Shown here: piece after piece, positions 56,558 through 64,000 of the stretch
Layout: each line of letters opens with the position of its first letter
Numbering within the stretch: the stretch's first letter is position 1
Source: Pichia kudriavzevii
Lineage: Eukaryota > Ascomycota > Pichiomycetes > Pichiales > Pichiaceae
Length of the DNA: 64,000 bases
Assembly: GCF_003054445.1 (NCBI RefSeq)
Contig: NC_042507.1
Coordinates: 1,674,001-1,738,000, forward strand
Direction: 5' to 3'
The notes under the pieces: model-generated
What the model was told of the DNA's origin: nothing
The model's database searches: none
Seen by the model: only the letters and a program-made list of their open reading frames with translations
Position numbers and translations under genes: made by a program

Positions 56558-58484
56558 ATGGTATGTACGAGCGAATGTGTGGGAGGTGGCTTGATGTATA
56601 GCTGATTTACTAACATGTTATCTACTTATCAAACAGGCTGGAGCACTTGAAAACGCACGTAAGGCTATAAAGAACTTATCAATTGAAGACAACGAATCGT
56701 TATACGGACAGATTTACTCTGTCTCTGGACCAGTTGTCATTGCCGAAAACATGATTGGCTGTGCCATGTACGAATTGGTGAGAGTCGGTCATGATAATCT
56801 AGTTGGTGAAGTCATTAGAATTGACGCTGATAAGGCAACCATCCAAGTCTATGAAGAAACTGCCGGTGTTACCGTCGGTGACCCTGTTTTGAGAACAGGC
56901 AAACCTTTATCTGTTGAATTAGGACCAGGTTTGATGGAAACTATCTATGATGGTATTCAGAGACCTTTGAAGGCTATCAAGGAAATGTCTCAGTCAATTT
57001 ATATCCCAAGAGGTGTTGATACACCTGCATTATCAAGAACCGTTAAATACGACTTCACACCTGTGAACTTTCAAGTTGGAGATCATATCACTGGTGGTGA
57101 TATCTTTGGTATTGCATTTGAAAACTCTTTATTATCCGAACACAAAATTCTACTACCACCAAGAGCAAGAGGTACCATCGTTTCCATTCAACCAGCAGGC
57201 TCTTACACTGTTGATGAACCACTCTTGGAAGTTGAATACGAGGGCGTTGTCACTAAGTACTCTATGATGCACACGTGGCCTGTCAGAGTCCCTAGACCTG
57301 TTGCCTCTAAGTTGTCAGCCAACTATCCATTATTAACCGGTCAAAGAGTTTTGGACGCATTATTCCCATGTGTTCAAGGTGGTACCACATGTATTCCAGG
57401 TGCTTTTGGTTGTGGTAAGACCGTTATTTCACAGTCATTGTCCAAGTACTCTAACTCTGATGTTATTATCTATGTTGGTTGTGGTGAACGTGGTAATGAA
57501 ATGGCGGAAGTTTTGATGGAATTCCCTGAATTATACACAGAAATCAGCGGGAAGAGGGAGCCAATCATGAAGAGAACCACTTTGGTTGCAAACACTTCTA
57601 ACATGCCTGTTGCGGCAAGAGAAGCTTCCATTTACACTGGTATTACATTAGCCGAATATTTCAGAGATCAAGGTAAAAACGTCTCCATGATTGCAGATTC
57701 ATCCTCCAGATGGGCAGAAGCTTTGAGAGAAATATCTGGTAGATTGGGTGAAATGCCTGCAGATCAAGGTTTCCCAGCTTATTTGGGAGCTAAATTAGCG
57801 TCTTTCTATGAAAGAGCAGGTAAGTCCATTGCTTTAGGTTCTCCTGATAGAGAGGGTTCTGTTTCTATTGTTGCAGCAGTCTCACCAGCTGGTGGTGATT
57901 TCTCTGATCCAGTTACTACTTCGACCTTGGGTATTACGCAAGTTTTCTGGGGATTGGACAAAAAATTGGCACAAAGAAAACATTTCCCATCTATCAATAC
58001 GTCCATCTCTTATTCTAAATATACCACTGTTTTAAACAAATTCTATGACCAGAATTACCCAGAATTTGCATCATTGAGAGATAAGATCAAGGAAATCTTA
58101 TCCAATGCTGAAGAATTAGAACAAGTTGTTCAACTAGTTGGTAAATCTGCCCTCTCCGATTCAGACAAGATTGTTTTGGATGTGTCCAACTTAATCAAAG
58201 AAGATTTCTTACAACAAAATGGTTATTCTACTTATGATGCATTCTGCCCAATCTGGAAAACATATGATATGATGCGTACTTTTGTATCTTATTACGACGA
58301 AGCACAAAGAGCTGTTGCTGGTGGTGCTTCATGGTCTAAACTATCTGAAAACACATCAGATGTCAAACACGCTGTTTCTTCAGCTAAGTTCTTTGAACCA
58401 AGTAGAGGTGAAGAAGAAATTTCCGGTGAATTCAACAAATTGATTTCTAAGATTTCAGATCGTTTCCAAGAAGCTTCTGAATAG
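56558..58484 (+). CDS. VMA1: VMA1, V-ATPase V1 catalytic subunit A (spliced, intein-free)
   Basis: Exon 1 is only the ATG (56558-56560). Exon 2 is 56637-58484 and starts [15 protein letters not shown], which matches the Vma1 N-terminus MAGAIENARKE. The product is 616 aa. It has the P-loop GAFGCGKT at about residues 256-263, the following [11 protein letters not shown] block and the [16 protein letters not shown] region. S. cerevisiae mature Vma1 is 617 aa. Without splicing, the first in-frame ATG (56751) would cut off about 40 conserved residues. The site where S. cerevisiae carries the VDE (PI-SceI) intein, between Gly282 and Cys283 here, is uninterrupted. Codon bias is strong. Confidence 0.96.
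56561..56636 (+). other. VMA1: Intron of VMA1 (76 nt) directly after the start codon
   Basis: 5' splice site GTATGT at 56561-56566, branch-point TACTAAC at 56608-56614, 3' splice site AAACAG ending 56636, 22 nt after the branch motif. All three signals are the yeast consensus. Splicing joins ATG to GCTGGAGCACTT in frame and restores the conserved N-terminus. Confidence 0.95.
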
Positions 58485-58726
58485 TCAAGGTAAGACTAAT
58501 GGTAATTAAAAAAAAACTTCTCTTTATATACGTCGTCCCTTTTAGATAACTTACAATGTATTGTAATCTCGAATAGTTTAGGTTAATTTTGACAAAAAAA
58601 ACACATTACAACGCGCCACCTATTTGTTATTGATGCCAAAACACAGACATACCAGGCGATCACTCGTTCGATTTTTGTGCTTAATATCCCCCATATATAT
58701 TAAAAGTAGGATCATTAGGCAACTTT

Positions 58727-60892
58727 ATGAACTTCTTAACAAAGACGTTGGGGACTCTCACAGGAACAGCTATTCCATACACTTTTGGAGATGTCGTTGC
58801 CAAATCAAACAGTGATGATCCATCATCCAATTCCTTATGGACAATTTACGATGGTATTTCGGATAAAGATTCAATGCCAGTAACCATCCATGCATTTGAT
58901 CTGAAGAATCCACATAACTCTAAATTTATTCCCAACGCTAAAAATGCAGCTAAAAAACATAGGGCATTGTCTTTGTTACCAGGAGTGTTGACTGTTGTTG
59001 AAGTGATTGAAAATGATCGCACAATCTATCTGATCACCGAACATGCAACTCCAATATCGAAAACTTTAGCAAGATTCACTAATGACTCTAAAATCTGGGG
59101 TATATACCAGCTTTCCAACGCATTAAAATTCATTAATATTGAAGGTTCATGTGTGCATGGTAATATAAGACTTAACAATGTATACATTACAGATTCCGGC
59201 GAATGGAAGATCGGTGGGTTTGAATTTGCTTGTAATTATAAAGATGATACAATGGATTATTTGACCTTATATTCAAATTACAATGCTCTTGTTGCTTCCA
59301 AGCATATGATCATTCCGCCTGAATTTGAAAGCAATGGTGTAGAATGTTTTAGGCAACAGCTAAGTGGCATCAAAGGGTGTAAGTTTGATGCGTTTCTACT
59401 AGGAGCTACCATTTACCAGATTTATGAAATGCGGCAGCCTATACTTGGCGATTTATCAAGGTCTGCAAACTTTCATGGTTTTCCCTTGAACAAGTTATGT
59501 GCTCCGAGTATTGGATTAAGAATTACAAGCGAACAGTTTCTCAATAACGGAGCACAGACTTATTTTGACAATAGCGATATTGATGCATACTCTAGGATTT
59601 CTCAAATCACGCTGCTAGATGTTGCCGAGAAGATGGAAATCTTCAAAGCCTTAGTATTTGGTAATATTCCTAATCAATTTCTAGAAAATAAAGTTATGCC
59701 ACAGATTGTGGATACATTTAATAGGTTATCAGACAATCAGGAGAATATCCAAACAATGTTAATATATCTTTTATTTAAGATTTACGAAAAGTCTGAAAAA
59801 GAGAGTAGATCGTTCGAGCTATTCTTCAAACCTGTCTATTTCAAAAGTTTCACTTTTGGCGACCGTGCAATAAGAACTATGCTTTTGAAAATATTACCTC
59901 AAGTTGTGAATAGGTTTACACAATATGAGGTTCAGAATAACATATATCCCAACTTAGTGACGGGTTTCCAAGATACAGATATCACGGTTCGTACCGAGAC
60001 GTTGCTATCTATTTCTTATATCATGGACAAAATTACAGAAAGGCAATTGAACAATGATTTACTGCGTTATTTGGCTAGATTGCAATCCGATTCAGATGCC
60101 AGGTTAAGAGCTAATACGGTTATTTGCTTAAATAAAATCTCTGAAAACATGAATAGTAATACCCGTATTGGAGTTTTAGTTACAGCTTTTGGCAAAGCGT
60201 TGAGGGATTCCGATTACGTGACAAGATTATGTGCGGTTCGGGGGTTCAGGGAGAGTATCGAATATTTTAGCGCAGAAGTATGTTGCTCAAAAGTACTATC
60301 TTCTCTATCCCCTGCATTATTGGATAAATCATCGGTTATACGTGAAGAGGCAGAAGAGACTTTTGAGATGTACATGACGAAAATCAGAAACGAGTCGGCA
60401 AAATTGGAGACAAGTGACGAGGATCAACATATCAGAGACGATGTTAAAGATCTAAACAACCTACTTGAAAGTTTATCGCTTGATGCCATGGGCGAGACTC
60501 TAGTAGGCTCGATTTCTGGCCTCAACACGCCAAGAAGCACCCCGTTCCCGGAATCAAGTATGAATAAGAATAACTTTAGTAAATCCACACTACCCTCTTT
60601 TGAAAACCTGGTGGATGACGATTTAGATTTTGACGACGATGGCTGGGGGGCGATGGAGGATAACGAGGACGAAAAACTTGAAACTACACATAAACAAGAA
60701 CCTGCTAGGATAGAACTTACCAAGAAAGAACCTGCTAGGAAAGAACCTATTAAGAAAGAACCTGTTAGAAAGCCCATAAAGAGGTCGTTGACTTTGGGTA
60801 AGACCAAGCCAGCCCCACTCAAGTTTAACCTAACTGCGCAGCCATCTCAAAACAACAATCACGATGATGATGGATGGGGTGATGGCTGGTAA
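58727..60892 (+). CDS. CEX1: CEX1-like SCYL-family pseudokinase for tRNA export
   Basis: 721 aa. The N-terminal kinase-like domain (about residues 15-290) lacks usual catalytic motifs. HGNIRLNNVYITDSGEWKIG (about 144-163) stands where an active kinase has HRDLKxxN and DFG, so it is a pseudokinase. HEAT repeats follow (about 320-560). The C-terminal tail is acidic and Trp/Gly-rich (DDDGWGAMED and DDDGWGDGW) and includes a KEPxK repeat. This is the layout of Cex1/SCYL1, which receives aminoacyl-tRNAs at the cytoplasmic face of the nuclear pore. S. cerevisiae Cex1 is 761 aa. Confidence 0.92.
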   Translation: MNFLTKTLGTLTGTAIPYTFGDVVAKSNSDDPSSNSLWTIYDGISDKDSMPVTIHAFDLKNPHNSKFIPNAKNAAKKHRALSLLPGVLTVVEVIENDRTIYLITEHATPISKTLARFTNDSKIWGIYQLSNALKFINIEGSCVHGNIRLNNVYITDSGEWKIGGFEFACNYKDDTMDYLTLYSNYNALVASKHMIIPPEFESNGVECFRQQLSGIKGCKFDAFLLGATIYQIYEMRQPILGDLSRSANFHGFPLNKLCAPSIGLRITSEQFLNNGAQTYFDNSDIDAYSRISQITLLDVAEKMEIFKALVFGNIPNQFLENKVMPQIVDTFNRLSDNQENIQTMLIYLLFKIYEKSEKESRSFELFFKPVYFKSFTFGDRAIRTMLLKILPQVVNRFTQYEVQNNIYPNLVTGFQDTDITVRTETLLSISYIMDKITERQLNNDLLRYLARLQSDSDARLRANTVICLNKISENMNSNTRIGVLVTAFGKALRDSDYVTRLCAVRGFRESIEYFSAEVCCSKVLSSLSPALLDKSSVIREEAEETFEMYMTKIRNESAKLETSDEDQHIRDDVKDLNNLLESLSLDAMGETLVGSISGLNTPRSTPFPESSMNKNNFSKSTLPSFENLVDDDLDFDDDGWGAMEDNEDEKLETTHKQEPARIELTKKEPARKEPIKKEPVRKPIKRSLTLGKTKPAPLKFNLTAQPSQNNNHDDDGWGDGW
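60725..60769 (+). repeat. 15-bp tandem repeat (3 units) in the CEX1 tail
   Basis: Three consecutive 15-bp units of the form AAAGAACCTRYTARR, encoding KEPAR-KEPIK-KEPVR. A related GAACCTGCTAGG lies just upstream. In-frame unit changes are possible. Confidence 0.8.
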
Positions 60893-61153
60893 GCCTTATA
60901 TAACCATGTAAGAAGTTAAACAGTATTATTTTAAATGTAAAAGCCATTCCATACATAGTAGGAGAGCTGGTGTGCATTTCTGCATTACCGAAATAGGAAA
61001 ATTGGTTACAGCGTCTCGGTCCGCAAAATAAAGAAATCATATACACCACACACATACGTTTCTGCGGAATGGCTGCCCCATCTTGTTCTAGTGGGGGCTT
61101 CTCTGGTCGGTCGTAGTATTCCAGTAGAGAACCTTTGTTATCGAAAATATATT

Positions 61154-61375
61154 ATGAGTGGATATACTGTTTTAATTGTCATGGCGGTGACAATCATCAC
61201 GGGTGCTGTTTTTTGGAAATATGCGCCAAAGCAGGATCAGACTGTATGGAGAAGTACGGTTTCACTATCATTGGCAATGATGTTCCTCATGTGGGCATTT
61301 ACGTACCTTGCGCAGTTGCATCCGTTAGTGGCACCAAAGAGGAGTGATCTTAGACCAGAGTATGCTGAAGACTGA
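61154..61375 (+). CDS. VMA9: VMA9, V-ATPase Vo subunit e
   Basis: 73 aa from the ATG at 61154 (MSGYTVLIVMAVTIITGAVF). Two membrane spans. The highly conserved second half runs APKQDQTVWRSTVSLSLAMM and then FLMWAFTYLAQLHPLVAPKR, ending SDLRPEYAED, almost the same as S. cerevisiae Vma9 (73 aa). The upstream in-frame ATG at 61091 would add 21 residues absent from the family, so I reject it. S. cerevisiae VMA9 has introns; this copy is continuous. Subunit e is required for Vo assembly in the ER and V-ATPase function at the vacuole. Confidence 0.96.
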   Translation: MSGYTVLIVMAVTIITGAVFWKYAPKQDQTVWRSTVSLSLAMMFLMWAFTYLAQLHPLVAPKRSDLRPEYAED

Positions 61376-61423
61376 GAAGCCAGAGGTTCCATCTTTCGCC
61401 CTCTCCTCCCATAGCAATTATAT

Positions 61424-61428
<5 letters not shown>

Positions 61429-61455
<27 letters not shown>
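61429..61455. repeat. (AT)n microsatellite
   Basis: About 13 AT units between the convergent VMA9 and DAD2 stops, 54 bp after the VMA9 stop. Simple repeat. Confidence 0.9.
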
Positions 61456-61460
<5 letters not shown>

Positions 61461-61510
61461 GCATAAAATTTTCCTAAACCTGATGAAAAAATATAGTTAA
61501 ACAATAGATA

Positions 61511-61858
61511 TCATTCTCGTAAGTCTTTAACTATAGTACCCAACTCATCTAAGGCGCAACGAACCAAACGCTCAGTTGTGGGCACGCCGTCCTTGAAGTC
61601 ATCATCGTTATATATCAACATGGAATTGGCAGCCAAACTAACGGCACGGACAACCTGTATCCAGTTTGTCGTTAATTTGGCAACAGACTCGGTTCCCAAT
61701 TGGATTTTCCCTATTTCTGTGTTTAGCTGCGTAAGAAGGCTGTATACTTGGGCAGTCAATGACTGAACCCGCTCGAGTCTCTCGAGTTCATGTAACTTCC
61801 TTTGAAGACGTTCTTCTGCTTCAGTTGTCGTCAATATTGAGAACCTTCGTTCGGACAT
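61511..61858 (-). CDS. DAD2: DAD2-like subunit of the DASH/Dam1 kinetochore ring
   Basis: 115 aa. A helical N-terminus (EERLQRKLHELERLERVQSL, residues about 15-34) leads into a coiled coil with LTQLNTEIGKI, the conserved GTESVAKLTTNWIQVVRAVS block at about 55-74, and a C-terminal LIYNDDDF...PTTERLVRCAL segment. S. cerevisiae Dad2 shows the same succession (NADSVAQLMNNWDSI, then LPETMVRI). Dad2 belongs to the ring that couples kinetochores to microtubule plus ends. A short fast-evolving protein, so the name is likely but not certain. Confidence 0.82.
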   Translation of the reverse strand: MSERRFSILTTTEAEERLQRKLHELERLERVQSLTAQVYSLLTQLNTEIGKIQLGTESVAKLTTNWIQVVRAVSLAANSMLIYNDDDFKDGVPTTERLVRCALDELGTIVKDLRE

Positions 61859-62146
61859 TTCAACAGGTACCTATATAGCTTTGATAGTAAAACTTAACCG
61901 AGAAGGAAGGGGGAAAGAGAGGATCTAGGACTCCTTTTGAAGCACATGACAAAATATGCAAGGCTATAAGGTTGATAATGATATCCAAAAGTTTGTTTAC
62001 CTTCGAGGAGACTTTGTTTTTTTTTTCTTTTGAATTTTTCCTGTTGTTTTGGTTTATTTGTATTTATTGCTTTGCAGTTTTATATAGACATACAAGAAAT
62101 TGAGGGGCCAACTTTGAATTGCTGAACAATTTGCTAGAAACAGACC

Positions 62147-63397
62147 ATGGTGAAAACAATAATGTCGCCGATTGCAAGGGCTAAAACAATGGGGGACTAC
62201 GAAATTGTCAGAGTCGCCAATACAACATATGAAGACTCAGAGATTGAGGAGATGAAGAGGATGTACCATTTGCAGAATAGCATGCTTGCTAGGAAAAACG
62301 AAGAGCTGATGGGAAAAGTGGGGAGGCTGGAGAGGGAGTTGTTTGATGCACAAAGGCAGATACTAAAGCTGCGGAATGAGAAGATCTCCATGCAGGATAA
62401 GCTTGAGTTGAATTCGAGGAGGTTCCACGATTTGATTGTGGATCAGTATGCGATGCTGATGCGTGAATATCGTGGCTTTATGTGTGATGTTGGCGTGAAT
62501 TTAGGGAGAGGCACAGCAGCTGGATTAATTTTTGACAAGGTCAACGAAGAAGGGGTCAAGAATGAAGAGAGTTTTGAGTTCAACCACTACTGGAGCAAAG
62601 TCAATGAAGACTTGGCGAGAAGAAAGAGCATAATATCGAAGCGATGCATAGAGAGTACCCAGGTAGCAGATAGTGACGTGCTGGATACACTTGTGGAAGC
62701 ACCGGAGGAGAATAACAACGAAGTACAGGTACAAGAAGAACAGGTAGGAAGTCTTGGAGAGAAGGAAGATGTCTACGAAGATCATGACTCTACGCTTATC
62801 CCTGCGAAGCGTGATGGCAAGAGAATGGACAGATTAGAGAAAGAAATTGATGATGTGCCGTTGCTACAGATAGAGAATGCAATGCAGGAAAGTACGCCTG
62901 AAGAGGAACATATTCCCCAGGTTGGAGGGGACGATTTGGAGCTTCCTTGTGTAGGACGAAACGCCATGAACATAGACGATATTGCCGACATGGAGATCAA
63001 AGAAGGGAAGGAACCCAGGAAAAAGTATATCACGAAAAGAGAGCGTCAGCAAAGACGGACGTCTATTCCTCGAGAGTTGAAGAATTTGGATACAGAGAAA
63101 ACCAAGCGGTGGATAGGGATGGACCTTGATGAGGAAGTTCAGGGCGATAGTATTGGAGAGCGTCGAAAGAGCCGAAGACGGAGTTTGGTGGTGGACTACC
63201 ACCTTACGTCAAGAAGGAAAGGCGCAAGGGCCAGTGTTGATGTCGACCAAGAGAATCGGATCACCAAGGGCAAGCGAGTCAACAGGAAGCCGTTACGAGA
63301 CGTCACCAATCTTGGCAATGGTAACAGCAGCTACAAGGGGAATGGTTCTTCCATTTTCGATCTCGAGGAGATGGATCTCTTTGCAGAGTATGTATAG
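62147..63397 (+). CDS. SGO1: SGO1 shugoshin
   Basis: 416 aa. The N-terminal coiled coil lies at about residues 33-100 (LARKNEELMGKVGRLERELF), the dimer that binds PP2A-B56. The acidic middle is poorly conserved. The C-terminal basic shugoshin motif is RRKSRRRSLVVDYHLTSRRK at about 341-360, which binds phosphorylated H2A at centromeres. Near the end RKPLRDVTN (380-388) fits a D-box RxxLxxxxN. Shugoshin protects centromeric cohesin and helps sense tension. It is convergent with CDC21, as YOR073W (SGO1) and YOR074C (CDC21) are in S. cerevisiae. Confidence 0.92.
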   Translation: MVKTIMSPIARAKTMGDYEIVRVANTTYEDSEIEEMKRMYHLQNSMLARKNEELMGKVGRLERELFDAQRQILKLRNEKISMQDKLELNSRRFHDLIVDQYAMLMREYRGFMCDVGVNLGRGTAAGLIFDKVNEEGVKNEESFEFNHYWSKVNEDLARRKSIISKRCIESTQVADSDVLDTLVEAPEENNNEVQVQEEQVGSLGEKEDVYEDHDSTLIPAKRDGKRMDRLEKEIDDVPLLQIENAMQESTPEEEHIPQVGGDDLELPCVGRNAMNIDDIADMEIKEGKEPRKKYITKRERQQRRTSIPRELKNLDTEKTKRWIGMDLDEEVQGDSIGERRKSRRRSLVVDYHLTSRRKGARASVDVDQENRITKGKRVNRKPLRDVTNLGNGNSSYKGNGSSIFDLEEMDLFAEYV

Positions 63398-63568
63398 TTT
63401 TTTCACTTGTTTAATGTGTGGTCTGTGACATACAAGAAAAGACGTATAGTTTTTTTATACCTTTTATTCTGTATAGTCTATTACATGAAATAGCAGAGAC
63501 GGGTAAATAAAGAGAGGTGGAAGAGAGCCGCCACTGAGGGGCTGTGTTTAACTAAAAAACAGAGAAGA

Positions 63569-64000
63569 TCAAACAGCCATTGGCATCTTTATACTAGGAT
63601 AAGGGTTGTAGTCGAGCACTTCGAAATCGTCGAATTTGAAATCGTCTATATCTGTGACTTTCCTCTTTATAGACAATTTCGGGAAAGGTCTTGGAGTTCT
63701 CTGAAGCTGTTCTCTGAGGGCGTCTACGTGGTTCACATAGACGTGGGTATCACCCATGACATGAACGAATTCCCCCGGTTCCATATCGACCACCATGGCG
63801 ATCATGTATGTTAGAAGGGCATAAGAGGCGATGTTAAAGGGGACGCCAAGACCAACATCGCAAGAACGCTGATACATTTGACAGCTTAGTTTTGGTTTTT
63901 CCGACTTATTTTTCGGGAAACTAACATAAAATTGGCAAAGTACGTGGCAAGGTGGTAAAGCCATATCGGCAAATGCAGCCGGATTCCAAGCAGATAGAAT
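63569..64000 (-). CDS. CDC21: CDC21 thymidylate synthase (C-terminal 143 residues; start outside window)
   Basis: The frame is open to the window edge and includes [20 protein letters not shown] with the catalytic Cys in LPPCH. It continues with [20 protein letters not shown] (folate and dUMP site), then [17 protein letters not shown], and ends [11 protein letters not shown]. The enzyme methylates dUMP to dTMP with methylene-tetrahydrofolate. A Lys-rich stretch [12 protein letters not shown] between the catalytic Cys and YQRSCD is an insert typical of fungal enzymes. The N-terminal half lies beyond position 64000. Confidence 0.97.
   Translation of the reverse strand: MLSAWNPAAFADMALPPCHVLCQFYVSFPKNKSEKPKLSCQMYQRSCDVGLGVPFNIASYALLTYMIAMVVDMEPGEFVHVMGDTHVYVNHVDALREQLQRTPRPFPKLSIKRKVTDIDDFKFDDFEVLDYNPYPSIKMPMAV

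Noticed and set aside
61091-61153. Upstream in-frame ATG extension of VMA9
   Set aside because: It would add 21 residues not found in subunit e, which is consistently about 73 aa. The ATG at 61154 gives exactly that length.
1-64000. tRNA, rRNA, CRISPR arrays, LTR or other mobile elements
   Set aside because: I looked for B-box GGTTCGA-type sequences, direct repeats with spacers, long terminal repeats and transposase or reverse-transcriptase motifs in both strands of the gene-free stretches and saw none. A covariance or profile search would be more sensitive.

Overview
This window is nuclear DNA from a budding yeast (Saccharomycotina). The evidence is compact, AT-rich intergenic DNA, mostly intronless genes, one short intron with GTATGT and TACTAAC signals, and more than thirty recognisable yeast housekeeping genes. 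CTG codons fall at conserved leucine positions in MCM4 and DPH6, so the code looks standard and a CTG-Ser yeast is unlikely. A peroxisomal urate oxidase gene, which S. cerevisiae lacks, and gene order that looks older than the whole-genome duplication both suggest a non-WGD lineage. A Pichia-type yeast (Pichiaceae) is my best guess, but this is inference. I see no rRNA, tRNA, CRISPR array, transposon, LTR element or virus-derived gene.

Left third (1-20.3 kb): SLS1 (cut by the window edge), RRN5, GIR2, ACL4, NBP2, CWC15, PUT1, a small unidentified gene, DPH6, RPL6, a double-BTB protein gene, TRM82, SPE4 and RMP1. The order interleaves genes that in S. cerevisiae lie in two regions, YLR139-YLR146 and YDR152-YDR165. 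This is the pattern expected if the window keeps the order that existed before duplication and reciprocal loss.

Middle (20.3-46.3 kb): a long gene-free stretch leads to a CWP2-like GPI cell-wall protein gene. Then come two unidentified genes, VMA5, a very long SPA2 with a 21-bp/7-residue repeat array, a FRE-type ferric reductase gene, the divergent pair ROK1/MRPL15, the conserved trio ATP20-MCM4-RLF2, an unidentified acidic protein gene with several SUMO-interaction-like motifs, and a small membrane-protein gene whose stop codon overlaps the stop of its neighbour.

Right third (46.3-64 kb): a C2H2 zinc-finger regulator gene, urate oxidase, a DUF1279 mitochondrial protein gene, a TCD1/2-type t6A dehydratase gene, HPC2, a mitochondrial pyruvate dehydrogenase kinase gene, VMA1 (an intron directly after its ATG; the intein site is empty), CEX1, VMA9, DAD2, SGO1 and the 3' part of CDC21.

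The genes do not form an operon-like system. Some themes recur: the V-ATPase (VMA5, VMA1, VMA9), ribosome production (RRN5, ACL4, RPL6, ROK1, RMP1, MRPL15), tRNA modification or export (TRM82, TCD, CEX1), chromosome replication and segregation (MCM4, RLF2, HPC2, DAD2, SGO1, CDC21), and nitrogen use (PUT1, urate oxidase). I found no clear new multi-gene system. The most interesting items are the interleaved synteny, the SPA2 heptad array, the SIM-rich protein and several promoter or structured-DNA signals. Many genes have an upstream in-frame non-ATG extension; I placed starts at the first supported ATG. Names come from recognising protein sequence and gene order, not from a database search.
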